NCBI RefSeq assembly: GCF_024124745.1
Contig: NZ_JAMXRU010000018.1
Span: 1-40,068 of the forward strand
DNA: 40,068 nt
Origin: Aeromicrobium sp. CnD17-E
Lineage (GTDB): Bacteria; Actinomycetota; Actinomycetes; Propionibacteriales; Nocardioidaceae
Direction: 5' to 3'
Shown here: in pieces, positions 24,274 through 32,710 of the stretch
How positions within the stretch are numbered: position 1 is the stretch's first letter
Layout of the letters: each line of letters opens with the position of its first letter
Position numbers and translations under genes: made by a program
Notes under the pieces: model-generated
Database searches by the model: none
What the model was told of the DNA's origin: nothing
What the model saw: only the letters and a program-made list of their open reading frames with translations

Positions 24274-24804
24274 TCAGTCGGGTCGAGCCCTGCTGCGACG
24301 TCGGTTCAGGCCGGGCACCTTCTCGAGCATGCCCGCGAGGTCGGTGGCGGTGTCGAGGAGCGCGTGGATGTCGGGTCCGACGTTCTTCATGTCCTCCAGG
24401 ATCGGGACGATGTCGGTCTCGAGCTTCTCCACGAGCATCGGCAGGTGGTCGATGAGGCCCACCAGCGCCTCGATCTCGTCGGGCGACGTGGTCTCGGAGA
24501 TGCGCTGCAGCGTCGGGGCCAGCCGCTCGATCGACGGAGCGAGGTCGTCGAGGATCGGCCCGAACGTGTCGACCATCGCCTGGGCCCGCTCGAGCGTGGG
24601 CTCGACGCTGGCCACCGTGCCCGCCGTGCGCACGACGACGGCGTCCGCCGCCTTGCGCGTGGCGTCGATGTCGTCGACCAACCGGTGCGCCCGGCGCACC
24701 AGGTCCTCGGCCGAGTCTAGCAGCCCCACGGCCCGTGGCAGCAGCGAGGCGACCGCCTCGACCAGGTCCGGCAGACGACGCGGGTCGGGCAGGCGGGGGA
24801 GCAT
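24274..24804 (-). CDS. Helical hypothetical protein upstream of ftsE
   Basis: 176 aa. Nearly all helix with heptad-like spacing and many Leu/Ile/Asp: DLVRRAHRLVDDIDATRKAADAV, DLAPSIERLAPTLQRISE, EIEALVGLIDHLPMLVEKL, then a basic tail RRRSRARPD. No cysteine, no membrane span. Proteins of this kind with amphipathic repeats, resembling MCE-associated or ribulose-carrier-like helical proteins, are frequent in actinobacteria, but I cannot assign a role. Its ATG follows TAGCGT by 6 nt (leaderless). It diverges from ftsE. Confidence 0.75.
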   Translation of the reverse strand: MLPRLPDPRRLPDLVEAVASLLPRAVGLLDSAEDLVRRAHRLVDDIDATRKAADAVVVRTAGTVASVEPTLERAQAMVDTFGPILDDLAPSIERLAPTLQRISETTSPDEIEALVGLIDHLPMLVEKLETDIVPILEDMKNVGPDIHALLDTATDLAGMLEKVPGLNRRRSRARPD

Positions 24805-24810
24805 GTCGTC

Positions 24811-24816
24811 ACGCTA
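24811..24816 (-). promoter_or_regulatory. Probable -10 box of the helical hypothetical gene, leaderless
   Basis: On the minus strand TAGCGT, then GACGAC, then ATG at 24804. No ribosome binding site is present, so a leaderless mRNA is likely. Confidence 0.45.
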
Positions 24817-24859
24817 CCGAGCGCGGGCGAGTCTGCACGGGGACGTGGACCCGCGTGCC

Positions 24860-24865
24860 TAGACT
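24860..24865 (+). promoter_or_regulatory. Probable -10 box of ftsE, leaderless
   Basis: TAGACT followed by CGTCGG and the ftsE GTG at 24872. The 6-nt gap places the start site at the start codon. No ribosome binding site is visible. Confidence 0.55.
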
Positions 24866-24871
24866 CGTCGG

Positions 24872-25561
24872 GTGATTCGCTTCGACAAGGTCACCAAGAC
24901 CTACCCGGGCCAGAAGCGTCCTGCGCTGGACGCCGTCGACCTGGAGATCGAGAAGGGGGAGTTCGTCTTCCTCGTCGGATCCTCGGGGTCGGGCAAGTCG
25001 ACGTTCCTGCGTCTCGTCCTGCGCGAGGCGCGGCCGACGTCGGGACGCGTGCACGTGGCCGGCAAGGAGATCAACAAGCTCTCGTCCTGGAAGGTGCCGA
25101 AGCTGCGCCGCCAGGTGGGCACGGTCTTCCAGGACTTCCGCCTCCTGCCCAACAAGACCGTCCACGAGAACGTCGCGTTCGCGCTGCAGGTCATCGGCCG
25201 CTCGCGCTCCGAGATCGACCAGCTGGTGCCCGAGACGCTCGAGATGGTCGGGCTGGAGGGCAAGGGCCACCGCATGCCCGACGAGCTGTCCGGTGGCGAG
25301 CAGCAGCGCGTCGCCATCGCCCGCGCGTTCGTCAACCGGCCGATGATCCTCATCGCCGACGAGCCCACCGGCAACCTCGACCCCACCACCAGCGTCGGCA
25401 TCATGAAGCTGCTCGACCGCATCAACCGCACCGACACCACCGTCGTCATGGCCACCCACGACTCCTCGATCGTCGACCAGATGCGCAAGCGCGTCATCGA
25501 GCTCGACGAGGGGCGCGTCGTGCGCGACGAGGCCCGCGGCATCTACGGCTACCAGTCCTGA
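24872..25561 (+). CDS. ftsE: Cell division ABC-type ATPase FtsE
   Basis: 229 aa. Walker [10 protein letters not shown] (36-44), Q-loop [10 protein letters not shown], signature LSGGEQQR (139-146), Walker B/D-loop [12 protein letters not shown] (159-170), H-loop MATHDSSIV. FtsE pairs with FtsX at the division site; ATP hydrolysis is passed across the membrane to activate peptidoglycan hydrolases. GTG start with a leaderless promoter; ftsX follows after 9 nt and the M23 hydrolase after that. Confidence 0.97.
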   Translation: MIRFDKVTKTYPGQKRPALDAVDLEIEKGEFVFLVGSSGSGKSTFLRLVLREARPTSGRVHVAGKEINKLSSWKVPKLRRQVGTVFQDFRLLPNKTVHENVAFALQVIGRSRSEIDQLVPETLEMVGLEGKGHRMPDELSGGEQQRVAIARAFVNRPMILIADEPTGNLDPTTSVGIMKLLDRINRTDTTVVMATHDSSIVDQMRKRVIELDEGRVVRDEARGIYGYQS

Positions 25562-25570
25562 GGCGATCCT

Positions 25571-26485
25571 GTGCGCACCATCCTGAGCGAGCTCCGCGCG
25601 AGCCTGTCCCGCAACACGTCCATGACCATCTCGTTGGTCGTCACCATGACCGTCTCGCTGCTGCTGGCGGCGCTGGGCCTGCTGCTGCAGAGCCAGGCCG
25701 ACCGCACCGAGCAGTTCTACGGCGACCGGCTGCAGGTGCAGGTCAACCTGTGCACCGACAACTCCACGGCGCCCACGTGCGTCGGGGGTGCCGCGACCAA
25801 GGACCAGACCGCGGCCGTCCGCGAGGCGCTGTCGACCAACCCCGAGGTCAAGTCCTACGACGTCCGCAGCCCGCAGGAGAACTACGACAAGGCACGTGAG
25901 CTGCTGGGCCAGACCGACTCCGGCAAGGCCCAGCTCGACACCGTCGAGCCGTCGGACTTCCCCGAGTCCTACTTCGTCACGCTGAAGGACCCCCAGCAGT
26001 TCGACGGTCTCGTCAGCCAGGTCTCGGGCATGGACGGCGTCGGCAACGTGCAGTCGCTGAAGAAGCTGCTCGGGCCCCTGTTCGAGATCCTCGACAAGAT
26101 GCGCTGGGCCGCGCTGGCCACGTCGCTGCTGCTCATCGTCGCGGCGATCCTCCAGGTGTCGAACACCATCCGCATGACGGCCTACGCCCGACGTCGCGAG
26201 ATCGGCATCATGCGCCTCGTCGGCGCCTCCAGCTGGCACATCCAGCTGCCGTTCGTGCTCGAGTCGCTGCTCGCCGCGCTGGTGTCGGCCGCGCTCGCCG
26301 CAGGAGGCCTGGCGGCGTTCATGTCGTTCGTCGTCTACGGCTACCTGCGCACCCAGCTGGGGGAGCTGACCACCTGGATCCGATGGCAGGAGGCGGCCGC
26401 CGTCATGGGCTACACGACCGTGCTCGCCATGCTCCTGGCGCTCGTCCCGACACTCGTGATGACCCGCAAGTACCTTGACGTGTGA
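25571..26485 (+). CDS. ftsX: Cell division membrane protein FtsX
   Basis: 304 aa, GTG start. TM1 is about residues 20-42 (TISLVVTMTVSLLLAALGLLL), the extracellular loop about 43-175 has two Cys (NLCTDNSTAPTCVGG), and three C-terminal helices follow (WAALATSLLLIVAAILQV, LLAALVSAALAAGGLAAFM, AAVMGYTTVLAMLLALV). The extracellular domain is the part that contacts the hydrolase, in mycobacteria RipC. The 3' end contains the -35 element of the next gene. Confidence 0.96.
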   Translation: MRTILSELRASLSRNTSMTISLVVTMTVSLLLAALGLLLQSQADRTEQFYGDRLQVQVNLCTDNSTAPTCVGGAATKDQTAAVREALSTNPEVKSYDVRSPQENYDKARELLGQTDSGKAQLDTVEPSDFPESYFVTLKDPQQFDGLVSQVSGMDGVGNVQSLKKLLGPLFEILDKMRWAALATSLLLIVAAILQVSNTIRMTAYARRREIGIMRLVGASSWHIQLPFVLESLLAALVSAALAAGGLAAFMSFVVYGYLRTQLGELTTWIRWQEAAAVMGYTTVLAMLLALVPTLVMTRKYLDV

Positions 26486-26541
26486 CCGTGATGGCTTAGA
26501 GTCACACCAGTAACACCTGCACCACCCGCCTCGCGGCGGGT
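26475..26541 (+). promoter_or_regulatory. Promoter and leader stem-loop of the M23 hydrolase gene
   Basis: TTGACG (26475-26480), a 16-nt spacer and TAGAGT (26497-26502) form a good sigma-70/HrdB-type promoter whose -35 lies inside the end of ftsX. A 7-bp stem-loop (ACCCGCC-TCGC-GGCGGGT, 26524-26541) follows in the leader about 37 nt before the start; it may end ftsX read-through transcripts or act in the leader. Confidence 0.6.
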
Positions 26542-26577
26542 CACCTCGCAGTTCTCCTTCCCCAAGGCCGAGGTCCC

Positions 26578-27915
26578 ATGTCCCACCGCACGTCGTCCCG
26601 TCCGCATCGAACCGCCACGCGTCGTCACGCGGGTCGGGGCGTGCTCGCGCTCCTCGCGACGTGCGCGCTCGTGGTCGGGCTGACCAACCCGGTGCTGGCC
26701 GACAAGAAGGACGACCTCCAGCGTCAGCGGCAGGGCGTCAACGGCAAGATCGACGGCGCGCAGAAGTCGCTCGACTCCTCCAGCGCCGCGTACGCGAAGG
26801 CCGCGAAGGCGCTCGACGCCGCGCAGGCCAAGCTCTCGTCGGCGCGGGCGACGCTCGGCAAGACCCGTGGCCAGCTGGCCGTGTCGCAGGCCGAGGACGC
26901 CCGCATGCAGGCCGAGCTCGACCGCAGCCAGGCCGCCCTCGACAAGGCCGTCGCCGACCTGAAGAAGGGGGAGCGGCGGCTCAAGGCGTCCGAGGACGAG
27001 GTGAAGGCGTTCACCGTCCAGACCGTGCAGGAGGGCGACCGCGGGATGAAGGCGTTCGGCGAGCTGCTCGGCGGCGAGAGCCCGTCGACGTTCACCGACC
27101 GGATGAGCCTCAACGCCTCCGTCGGCGACGCGCAGGTCTCGCGCATGCAGAAGCTCGCGGCCGCCAAGGTCATCCTGCGCCTCAACCGCGACAAGGTCGA
27201 GAAGCTGCGCGACCAGGTCGCCGTGGCCCGCCAGGCCGCCGCCGCCAACCTCCAGAAGATGACCGAGCTCGAGGCCGCCGCCGAGGCGCAGACCGCCGAG
27301 GTCGGCAAGCTCGTCGACGCCCGCGCCGACGCGAGCGGGAAGGCACGCGCCGCGAAGGTCGAGGACGAGCGTCTGCTCGCCGCCTACGAGGCCGAGCGGA
27401 ACCGTCTCAACAACGAGCTCGCCGAGCTCGCCCGTCGCGAGCTCGAGCGGCAGCGCGCCCGCGAGCGCGCCGGACGCGGGGGCAGCGGCAACAACGGCGG
27501 ACTCTCCGGCGGCGACGACAACGGTGCGCTGTCCTACCCCGTCAACGGCCCGATCACGTCGCCCTACGGCATGCGCGTGCACCCCGTCACCGGCGTGTAC
27601 AAGCTGCACGACGGCACCGACTTCGGCGTCGGCTGCGGCACCCCGATCCGCGCCGCCGCGAGCGGCACGATCATCCAGCAGTACTACAACGCCGGCTACG
27701 GCAACCGCGTCATCCTCGCCAACGGCATCAAGCGCGGCCAGAGCATCGTGACGACGTACAACCACCTGTCCGGGTTCGCCCGCAGCGCCGGCGCCCGGGT
27801 CTCGCGCGGCGAGGTGATCGGCTACGTCGGCAGCACGGGCTACTCCACCGGCTGCCACCTGCACTTCATGGTCATCGCCAACGGCGTCACCGTGAACCCC
27901 ATGGGCTGGCTCTGA
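26578..27915 (+). CDS. M23-family peptidoglycan hydrolase with coiled coil (FtsEX partner)
   Basis: 445 aa. Signal peptide (basic start, GVLALLATCALVVGLTNPVLA, cleavage near residue 41). Residues about 42-300 are long Ala/Lys/Glu-rich coiled coil. The C-terminal domain (319-445) is LytM/M23: HDGTD (His344, Asp348), NHLSGF (His396) and CHLHF (His427, His429), so all zinc ligands are present. It should cleave peptidoglycan cross-bridges outside the cell. Layout (coiled coil plus M23) is that of EnvC/PcsB-like proteins; position behind ftsEX suggests FtsX activates it. Own promoter in the end of ftsX. Confidence 0.93.
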   Translation: MSHRTSSRPHRTATRRHAGRGVLALLATCALVVGLTNPVLADKKDDLQRQRQGVNGKIDGAQKSLDSSSAAYAKAAKALDAAQAKLSSARATLGKTRGQLAVSQAEDARMQAELDRSQAALDKAVADLKKGERRLKASEDEVKAFTVQTVQEGDRGMKAFGELLGGESPSTFTDRMSLNASVGDAQVSRMQKLAAAKVILRLNRDKVEKLRDQVAVARQAAAANLQKMTELEAAAEAQTAEVGKLVDARADASGKARAAKVEDERLLAAYEAERNRLNNELAELARRELERQRARERAGRGGSGNNGGLSGGDDNGALSYPVNGPITSPYGMRVHPVTGVYKLHDGTDFGVGCGTPIRAAASGTIIQQYYNAGYGNRVILANGIKRGQSIVTTYNHLSGFARSAGARVSRGEVIGYVGSTGYSTGCHLHFMVIANGVTVNPMGWL

Positions 27916-27958
27916 CCAGCCGGCCGTGACCGGCCCGGGCCCGTGTGGCCCGACGCAC

Positions 27959-27964
27959 TAGGAT
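27959..27964 (+). promoter_or_regulatory. Probable -10 box of smpB, leaderless
   Basis: TAGGAT, then GGGTCG, then the smpB GTG at 27971. Same geometry as ftsE and prfB. Confidence 0.5.
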
Positions 27965-27970
27965 GGGTCG

Positions 27971-28447
27971 GTGGCCAAGGAGACCGGGCGCAAGCTCATC
28001 GCGCAGAACAAGAAGGCGCGCCACGACTACCACATCGAGGACACCTACGAGGCCGGCCTGGTCCTCACGGGCACCGAGGTGAAGTCGTTGCGTGCCGGTC
28101 GGGCGTCCCTGGTCGACGGCTTCGGCGAGATCGCGAACGGCGAGGCCTGGCTGATCCAGGTGCACATCCCCGAGTACAGCCAGGGCACGTGGACCAACCA
28201 TGAGACGCGGCGGCGTCGCAAGATGCTGCTGAACCGCCAGGAGATCGACAAGATCGAGCAGCGCATCCAGGCCAAGGGCCTGACGATCGTGCCGCTCTCC
28301 CTGTACTTCAAGGACGGCCGCGCGAAGGTCGAGATCGCGCTCGCCCGCGGCAAGAAGCAGTACGACAAGCGGCACGCCATCGCCGAGCGTCAGGCGAAGG
28401 CCGACGCGCAGCGTGAGCTGGGTCGCAAGATCAAGGGCATGCGCTAG
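27971..28447 (+). CDS. smpB: tmRNA-binding protein SmpB
   Basis: 158 aa. OB-fold protein: [67 protein letters not shown] and the basic C-terminal tail [17 protein letters not shown]. It carries tmRNA to stalled ribosomes. The tmRNA gene ssrA is 3.4 kb downstream on the same strand, a usual actinobacterial arrangement. GTG start, leaderless. The next gene begins directly after the stop codon. Confidence 0.97.
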   Translation: MAKETGRKLIAQNKKARHDYHIEDTYEAGLVLTGTEVKSLRAGRASLVDGFGEIANGEAWLIQVHIPEYSQGTWTNHETRRRRKMLLNRQEIDKIEQRIQAKGLTIVPLSLYFKDGRAKVEIALARGKKQYDKRHAIAERQAKADAQRELGRKIKGMR

Positions 28448-29353
28448 ATGACCTCGGCGGACGCCGACCGTCGCGGGCTGGCCGATGCCGACCTGCCGGC
28501 GCTCGCGGCGTCCCTCGACCTCCCCGGGCTGTTCGACGTGCACGTGCACTTCATGCACCCGAAGGTGCTGGCGAAGGTCTGGGCGTACTTCGACGCCGCC
28601 GGGCCGCTCCTGGGCAGGCCCTGGCCGATCACGTACCGCGGAAGCGACGAGGAGCGGGTCGCGCACCTGCGCGACATGGGCGTCCGGCACTTCTCGGCGC
28701 TCTCCTACGCGCACCGCCCCGGCGTCGCGACGTTCATGAACGACTGGACGCTCGACTTCGCCCGACGCGTGCCCGAGGCGCTGCGCTCGGCGACGTTCTA
28801 CCCCGAGCCGGGGGCCGCGACCTACGTGCCGGCGCTCGTGGAGTCGGGGGTCGAGGTGTTCAAGGCCCACCTGCAGGTGGGCGACTTCGCCGCCGACGAC
28901 CCGCTGCTCGACCCGGTGTGGGGCACGCTCGCGGAGAGCGGCACGCCCGTCGTGCTGCACGCCGGGTCGGGTCCGGCGCCCGGGGCGCACACCGGTCCGG
29001 ACGGCGTCGCGCGCGTGCTCGAGCGCTTTCCGGGGCTGCGGATCGTGGTCGCCCACCTCGGGATGCCGGAGTACGAGGCGTTCCTCGACCTCGCCGACCG
29101 CTTCGCCGAGGTCCGCCTCGACACCACGATGGTGCTCGTCGACTTCTGGGAGGGCTCCCGCGAGCTCGCGACGGTGCTGCGCCGGCGGCTGGCCGACCTC
29201 GGCGACCGCGTGCTGTTCGGCACCGACTACCCGAACATCCCCTACGCCTACGCGCACCAGGTGGAGGTGCTGCAGCGCCTCGACCTCGGCGACGACTGGC
29301 TGCGCCGGGTGCTGTGGCACAACGGCGCAGCCCTGTTCGGGCGGGAGGCGTGA
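28448..29353 (+). CDS. Amidohydrolase (Amidohydro_2 family, ACMSD-like)
   Basis: 301 aa. TIM-barrel metal-dependent hydrolase: FDVHVHFM (H-x-H near residues 30-33), PVVLHAGSGPAPG (His), RIVVAHLGMPEY (His) and VLFGTDYPNIPYAY (Asp). These are the metal and proton-transfer positions of the family. Substrate unknown. ATG begins immediately after the smpB stop, so it is probably read from the smpB transcript. Overlaps the MFS gene by 4 nt. Confidence 0.9.
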   Translation: MTSADADRRGLADADLPALAASLDLPGLFDVHVHFMHPKVLAKVWAYFDAAGPLLGRPWPITYRGSDEERVAHLRDMGVRHFSALSYAHRPGVATFMNDWTLDFARRVPEALRSATFYPEPGAATYVPALVESGVEVFKAHLQVGDFAADDPLLDPVWGTLAESGTPVVLHAGSGPAPGAHTGPDGVARVLERFPGLRIVVAHLGMPEYEAFLDLADRFAEVRLDTTMVLVDFWEGSRELATVLRRRLADLGDRVLFGTDYPNIPYAYAHQVEVLQRLDLGDDWLRRVLWHNGAALFGREA

Positions 29354-30726
29354 GGCTCGACTCGGCGGCGGGCCGCTGGCTCGTGGCCGCGATGGTGCTG
29401 GGCACGGGCATGGCGTTCCTCGACGGCTCGATCGTCACCCTGGCGCTGCCGGCGGTCGACGACGACCTGCAGTCCGGGGTCGCCGGGCTGCAGTGGACCG
29501 TCAACGCCTACACGCTCGCGCTCGCCTCGCTCATCCTCGTGGGCGGGTCGCTGGGCGACCGCTACGGCCGACGTCGGGTGTTCGTGGTCGGTGTCGTCTG
29601 GTTCGGCGCCGCGTCGGTGCTCTGCGCGGTGGCTCCGACCATCCAGGTGCTGGTGGCGGCCCGCGGTCTGCAGGGCGTCGGGGGAGCACTGCTCACGCCG
29701 GGGAGCCTGGCGATCATCTCGGCGTCGATCCGTCCGGAGGACCGTGGTCGGGCGATCGGGCTGTGGTCGGGCCTGGCGGGCGTCACGACCGCGCTGGGTC
29801 CGCTCGTGGGTGGCACGCTCGTCGACGCCGTCGGCTGGCGCTCGGTCTTCTGGATCAACGTGCCGCTCGCCGCGGCGGTCGTGTGGGTGACGGTGCGGCA
29901 CGTGCCGGAGTCGCGGGGCGCGCAGACCCGGCTCGACGTCGAGGGCGCCGCGCTCACCGTGGGCACGCTCGCGTTCCTCACCTACGGGCTGGTCGAGCAG
30001 ACGTGGTGGCCGGCGCTGGTCGGCGTGGTGCTGCTCGTGGCGTTCGTCGTGCACCAGGCGCGCTCGCCGCACGCGCTCGTCCCGCTGTCGCTGTTCGCCG
30101 ACCGGGTCTTCACGGCCGCCAACCTCTGCACGTTCGCGATCTACGCGGCGCTGAGCGGCACGATGTTCCTGCTCGTGCTGCAGCTGCAGTACGTGGCCGG
30201 CTACACGCCGCTCGAGGCGGGCCTCGCGACGCTGCCGCTCACGGTGCTCATGCTGCTGCTCTCGTCGCGCGCGGGTGCGCTCGGCCAGAGGATCGGACCG
30301 AGGATCCCGATGACGGTCGGGCCGCTGGTGTCGGCGGCCGGGCTGCTGCTGCTCCTGCGGGTCGGTGCCGACGCGAGCTTCTGGGCCGACGTGCTGCCCG
30401 GCGCGACGCTGCTGGGCCTGGGCATCACGCTCCTGGTGGCGCCGCTGACGACCGCCGTCCTCGCAGCGGCACCCGACGAGCAGGCCGGGATCGCGTCGGG
30501 CATCAACAACGCGGTCTCTCGCACGGCGGGCCTGCTCGCGGTGGCGGCGATCCCGCCGCTGGCGGGCATCGCCGGCGCCGACTTCGCGTCGCCGGACGTG
30601 TTCGGCCCTGGCTTCCGGGCCGGGACGCTGATGTGCGTCGGGCTGCTGGTCGTCGCCTCGATGTGCGCGGCGGCCCTCGTGCACGGACGCTCGGCCGACC
30701 CGGAGCGCGCGCCGACCGCGTCGTGA
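29350..30726 (+). CDS. MFS drug/metabolite exporter (DHA2-like)
   Basis: 458 aa. GTG start in a GTGA overlap with the amidohydrolase. Many hydrophobic helices; motif A in GGSLGDRYGRRRVFVVG, motif C-like TTALGPLVGGTLVDAVGWRSVFWINVP, and the motif D-like MAFLDGSIVTLALPAV near the start, typical of the EmrB/QacA branch (14 helices usual). A proton-driven exporter; substrate unknown. Coupling to the amidohydrolase suggests a shared substrate, as inference. Confidence 0.9.
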   Translation: MRLDSAAGRWLVAAMVLGTGMAFLDGSIVTLALPAVDDDLQSGVAGLQWTVNAYTLALASLILVGGSLGDRYGRRRVFVVGVVWFGAASVLCAVAPTIQVLVAARGLQGVGGALLTPGSLAIISASIRPEDRGRAIGLWSGLAGVTTALGPLVGGTLVDAVGWRSVFWINVPLAAAVVWVTVRHVPESRGAQTRLDVEGAALTVGTLAFLTYGLVEQTWWPALVGVVLLVAFVVHQARSPHALVPLSLFADRVFTAANLCTFAIYAALSGTMFLLVLQLQYVAGYTPLEAGLATLPLTVLMLLLSSRAGALGQRIGPRIPMTVGPLVSAAGLLLLLRVGADASFWADVLPGATLLGLGITLLVAPLTTAVLAAAPDEQAGIASGINNAVSRTAGLLAVAAIPPLAGIAGADFASPDVFGPGFRAGTLMCVGLLVVASMCAAALVHGRSADPERAPTAS

Positions 30727-30811
30727 CGCCTGGTGTCACCGTCTGTGACCATCCGGTGAACTCCGGCGCGCCCTCTGGCGCGTCACGTCGCCGATGGTGT
30801 GGGGTGTGCCC

Positions 30812-31624
30812 ATGAACCGACTCGGGGGAGCCGGACGGGGGTGCGCGGCCACGAGCCGGCGCACGTCCCGGTACACCGGCCTGACCATCATCCTCACGCT
30901 CGTCCTGACCGTGGTGCCGCGTGCCGCGGACGCCGCACCGCGGGACGGCTACTACGACAGCGCCCAGGGGCTCAGCGGGGAGGCGTTGAAGAACGAGCTG
31001 CACGACATCATCTCGGTGCAGCGGACGATCTCCTACTCCGCGGTCTGGGAAGCGCTCAAGGTGACCGACCAGGACCCGAACAACAGCAGCAACGTGCGGC
31101 TGTTCTACTCGCAGGTCTCGCGCGCGAAGTCCGCGAACGGCGGCAACACCGGGCAGTGGAACCGCGAGCACGTGTGGCCGCAGTCGCACGGCGACTTCGG
31201 CACCTCCGCCGGCCCGGGCACCGACCTGCACCACCTGCGGCCGGAGGACGTGCAGGTCAACGGCACGCGTGGCAACAAGGACTTCGACACCGGCGGGTCG
31301 ACGGTGAGCAACTGCTCGTCGTGCCTGACCGACGGCGACTCCTTCGAGCCGCCGAACGCCGTGAAGGGCGACGTCGCGCGGATGGTCATGTACATGGCGG
31401 TGCGCTACGAGGGTGGCGACGGCTTCGCCGACCTGGAGGCCAACAACCAGGTCAACGGCAGCACGCCGTACCTGGGGAAGATCTCGGTGCTGCTGCAGTG
31501 GCACGCGCAGGACCCGCCGTCGTCGGCGGAGCAGCGGCGCAACGACATCATCGACTCCCAGTACCAGGGCAACCGCAACCCGTTCATCGACCATCCGGAG
31601 TGGGCACAGTCGGTGTTCGGCTGA
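30812..31624 (+). CDS. Secreted endonuclease I
   Basis: 270 aa. Signal peptide: TGLTIILTLVLTVVPRAADA (cleavage near residue 40). The nuclease domain has the EndA/NucM motif set: GQWNREHVWPQSHGDF with the catalytic His, and GTDLHHLRPEDVQVNGTRGN with the metal/phosphate contacts. Two Cys (NCSSCLT) may form a disulfide. An extracellular non-specific DNase. ATG 30812 is chosen over an upstream ATG at 30794 because the basic signal sequence begins there. It is followed by a hairpin and the ssrA promoter. Confidence 0.9.
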   Translation: MNRLGGAGRGCAATSRRTSRYTGLTIILTLVLTVVPRAADAAPRDGYYDSAQGLSGEALKNELHDIISVQRTISYSAVWEALKVTDQDPNNSSNVRLFYSQVSRAKSANGGNTGQWNREHVWPQSHGDFGTSAGPGTDLHHLRPEDVQVNGTRGNKDFDTGGSTVSNCSSCLTDGDSFEPPNAVKGDVARMVMYMAVRYEGGDGFADLEANNQVNGSTPYLGKISVLLQWHAQDPPSSAEQRRNDIIDSQYQGNRNPFIDHPEWAQSVFG

Positions 31625-31677
31625 CGGTCCCGCCCTCCATCGGTGGCTGGGCAACCCCAGCGCCGCTGGGACGGCTT

Positions 31678-31729
31678 GTCGGTGGCTGGGCATCCTGAGC
31701 AGCGCTGCTGCGGGTGCCTGGCCACCGAC
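31678..31729 (+). terminator. Hairpin behind the endonuclease gene
   Basis: Arms 31678-31692 and 31715-31729 pair over 15 bp with two G-U pairs; the loop is 22 nt. A direct copy of most of the left arm lies at 31640-31653, so the stem could also form with that copy. Likely ends endonuclease transcription before ssrA. Confidence 0.5.
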
Positions 31730-31767
31730 GTCGGGCGTCGGGAATCTTCGACGGGGGCGTCGGGTTG

Positions 31768-31773
31768 TACAGT
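31768..31773 (+). promoter_or_regulatory. Probable -10 box of ssrA
   Basis: TACAGT lies 47 nt before the mature tmRNA 5' end, leaving about 40 nt of precursor to be removed by RNase P. The -35 is weak (TTCGAC, 15-nt spacer). The region is otherwise free of genes. Confidence 0.4.
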
Positions 31774-31820
31774 GGTGAGACGCCGTGCCCGCGAGGGTGG
31801 GCGTGGTTGACAACTCAAGA

Positions 31821-32191
31821 GGGGCTGATCGGTTTCGACTTTGGTCGTTCGACTCAGGAGAAGCGGGTAGAGAACGCGACGTCATCTCTTTAACGTTCGT
31901 CGCAACCCATAAGTGCCGATTCCAAGCGCACTGACTTCGCCCTCGCTGCCTGACAGCGACTGGTGAAGGGCAGACCCGGGAGCGTCCCCGTCCCGGATCG
32001 TCTGTCTCATCTAGGGGACTTGCTGGCCGCGTAGCGTCACGTGACGCGGTCGGGACTTTTTCGTGACTGAGCCTGTCGGTGACGTGTTCGTCCGAGCACC
32101 GGGGCTGAGAAAAGCGATCTGACGCACTGCACCCGGAGAAGTCCTGACTCAGCGCCAGAGGACCCGGGTTCGATTCCCGGCAGCTCCACCA
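31821..32191 (+). ncRNA. ssrA: Transfer-messenger RNA (tmRNA)
   Basis: 371 nt. The 5' end GGGGCTGATCGGTTTCGAC and 3' end GGTTCGATTCCCGGCAGCTC plus CACCA form the tRNA-Ala-like half: GGGGCTG pairs with CAGCTCC with one G-U, and the T-arm is GGTTCGATTCC. The tag frame starts at GCC 31915 after the conserved ATAAGT and runs to TGA 31951-31953, coding ADSKRTDFALAA, similar to the mycobacterial ADSHQRDYALAA tag. It rescues stalled ribosomes with SmpB and adds a degradation tag. CCA is encoded. The gene is intact although an element inserted at its 3' end. Confidence 0.96.
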
Positions 32192-32710
32192 GAAGGTGAG
32201 TCTTCGAACCCCCGGCCATTTTTTGGCCGGGGGTTCCGTCGTCTTCGGGGGCGTGGACCGTAGGACGGGCGAGGATCTCGGCGACAGGGTCGTTGGTGCA
32301 CCGGAGGGCCCTCTGAGCGTCGTGGTGGAGTTCGAGGGCTGGGGTGCCCTTCTCGTCGGTGAGGTTTGCGGCGTCGTTGACATAAGCGGCGTCGAGCAAA
32401 GGCCTGGTTGATCCGTTGGCGTGCATCGTCGGTCGCCCAACGGTAGAGATCCTGGAGATTGGTCATGGACTGGATGAGGCTGGTGAGCGTGGCCAGCCCG
32501 GAGTCGAGCTCAGACCGTGAGCTCACAAGTCGTTCTGAGACGGTGGCTCTGCGGCGAGTGATGGTGTTGAGGCGCTCACGGATCTTCTCGCGGGGAAAGT
32601 CGCCCTCGCCGAGGGTGTCGCGGAGTCGGTTCTCCTACGCGTCGAGCTCGGCGAGTTCCTTGTTGACTTCAGTGGCGAGGTCTCGCATGAGTTCGAGCAC
32701 AACCCTGGGC
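32192..32710 (-). pseudogene. Decayed large serine recombinase C-terminus beside ssrA
   Basis: Minus-strand remnant of the coiled-coil/C-terminal part of a large serine recombinase. Pieces in order: VVLELMRDLATEVNKELAEL, a TAG stop at 32635-32637, ENRLRDTLGEGDFPREKIRE, RLVSSRSELDSGLATLTSLI, YRWATDDARQRINQAF, then a frameshift near 32397 to AAYVNDAANLTDEKGTP. The INQAF-x-x-x-YV junction and the long helices are typical of this family. The catalytic N-terminus is gone. The reading runs into the antisense of the tmRNA 3' end, the usual position of an integrase next to its attachment site. Dead, but it marks ssrA as the insertion target. Confidence 0.72.
32206..32236 (+). terminator. ssrA terminator hairpin
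   Basis: Perfect 13-bp stem, arms 32206-32218 and 32224-32236, loop TTTTT. It begins 15 nt behind the tmRNA 3' end. No T-tract after the stem. Confidence 0.8.

Noticed and set aside
31640-31692. Direct repeat of 14 nt behind the endonuclease gene, considered as the start of a tandem or CRISPR-like array.
   Set aside because: Only two direct copies and one inverted copy exist; they are better explained as hairpin arms. No CRISPR array or cas gene is present in the window.
31807-31812. Perfect TTGACA just upstream of ssrA as a -35 element.
   Set aside because: It lies only 9 nt before the mature tmRNA end, with no room for a -10, so it is probably chance.
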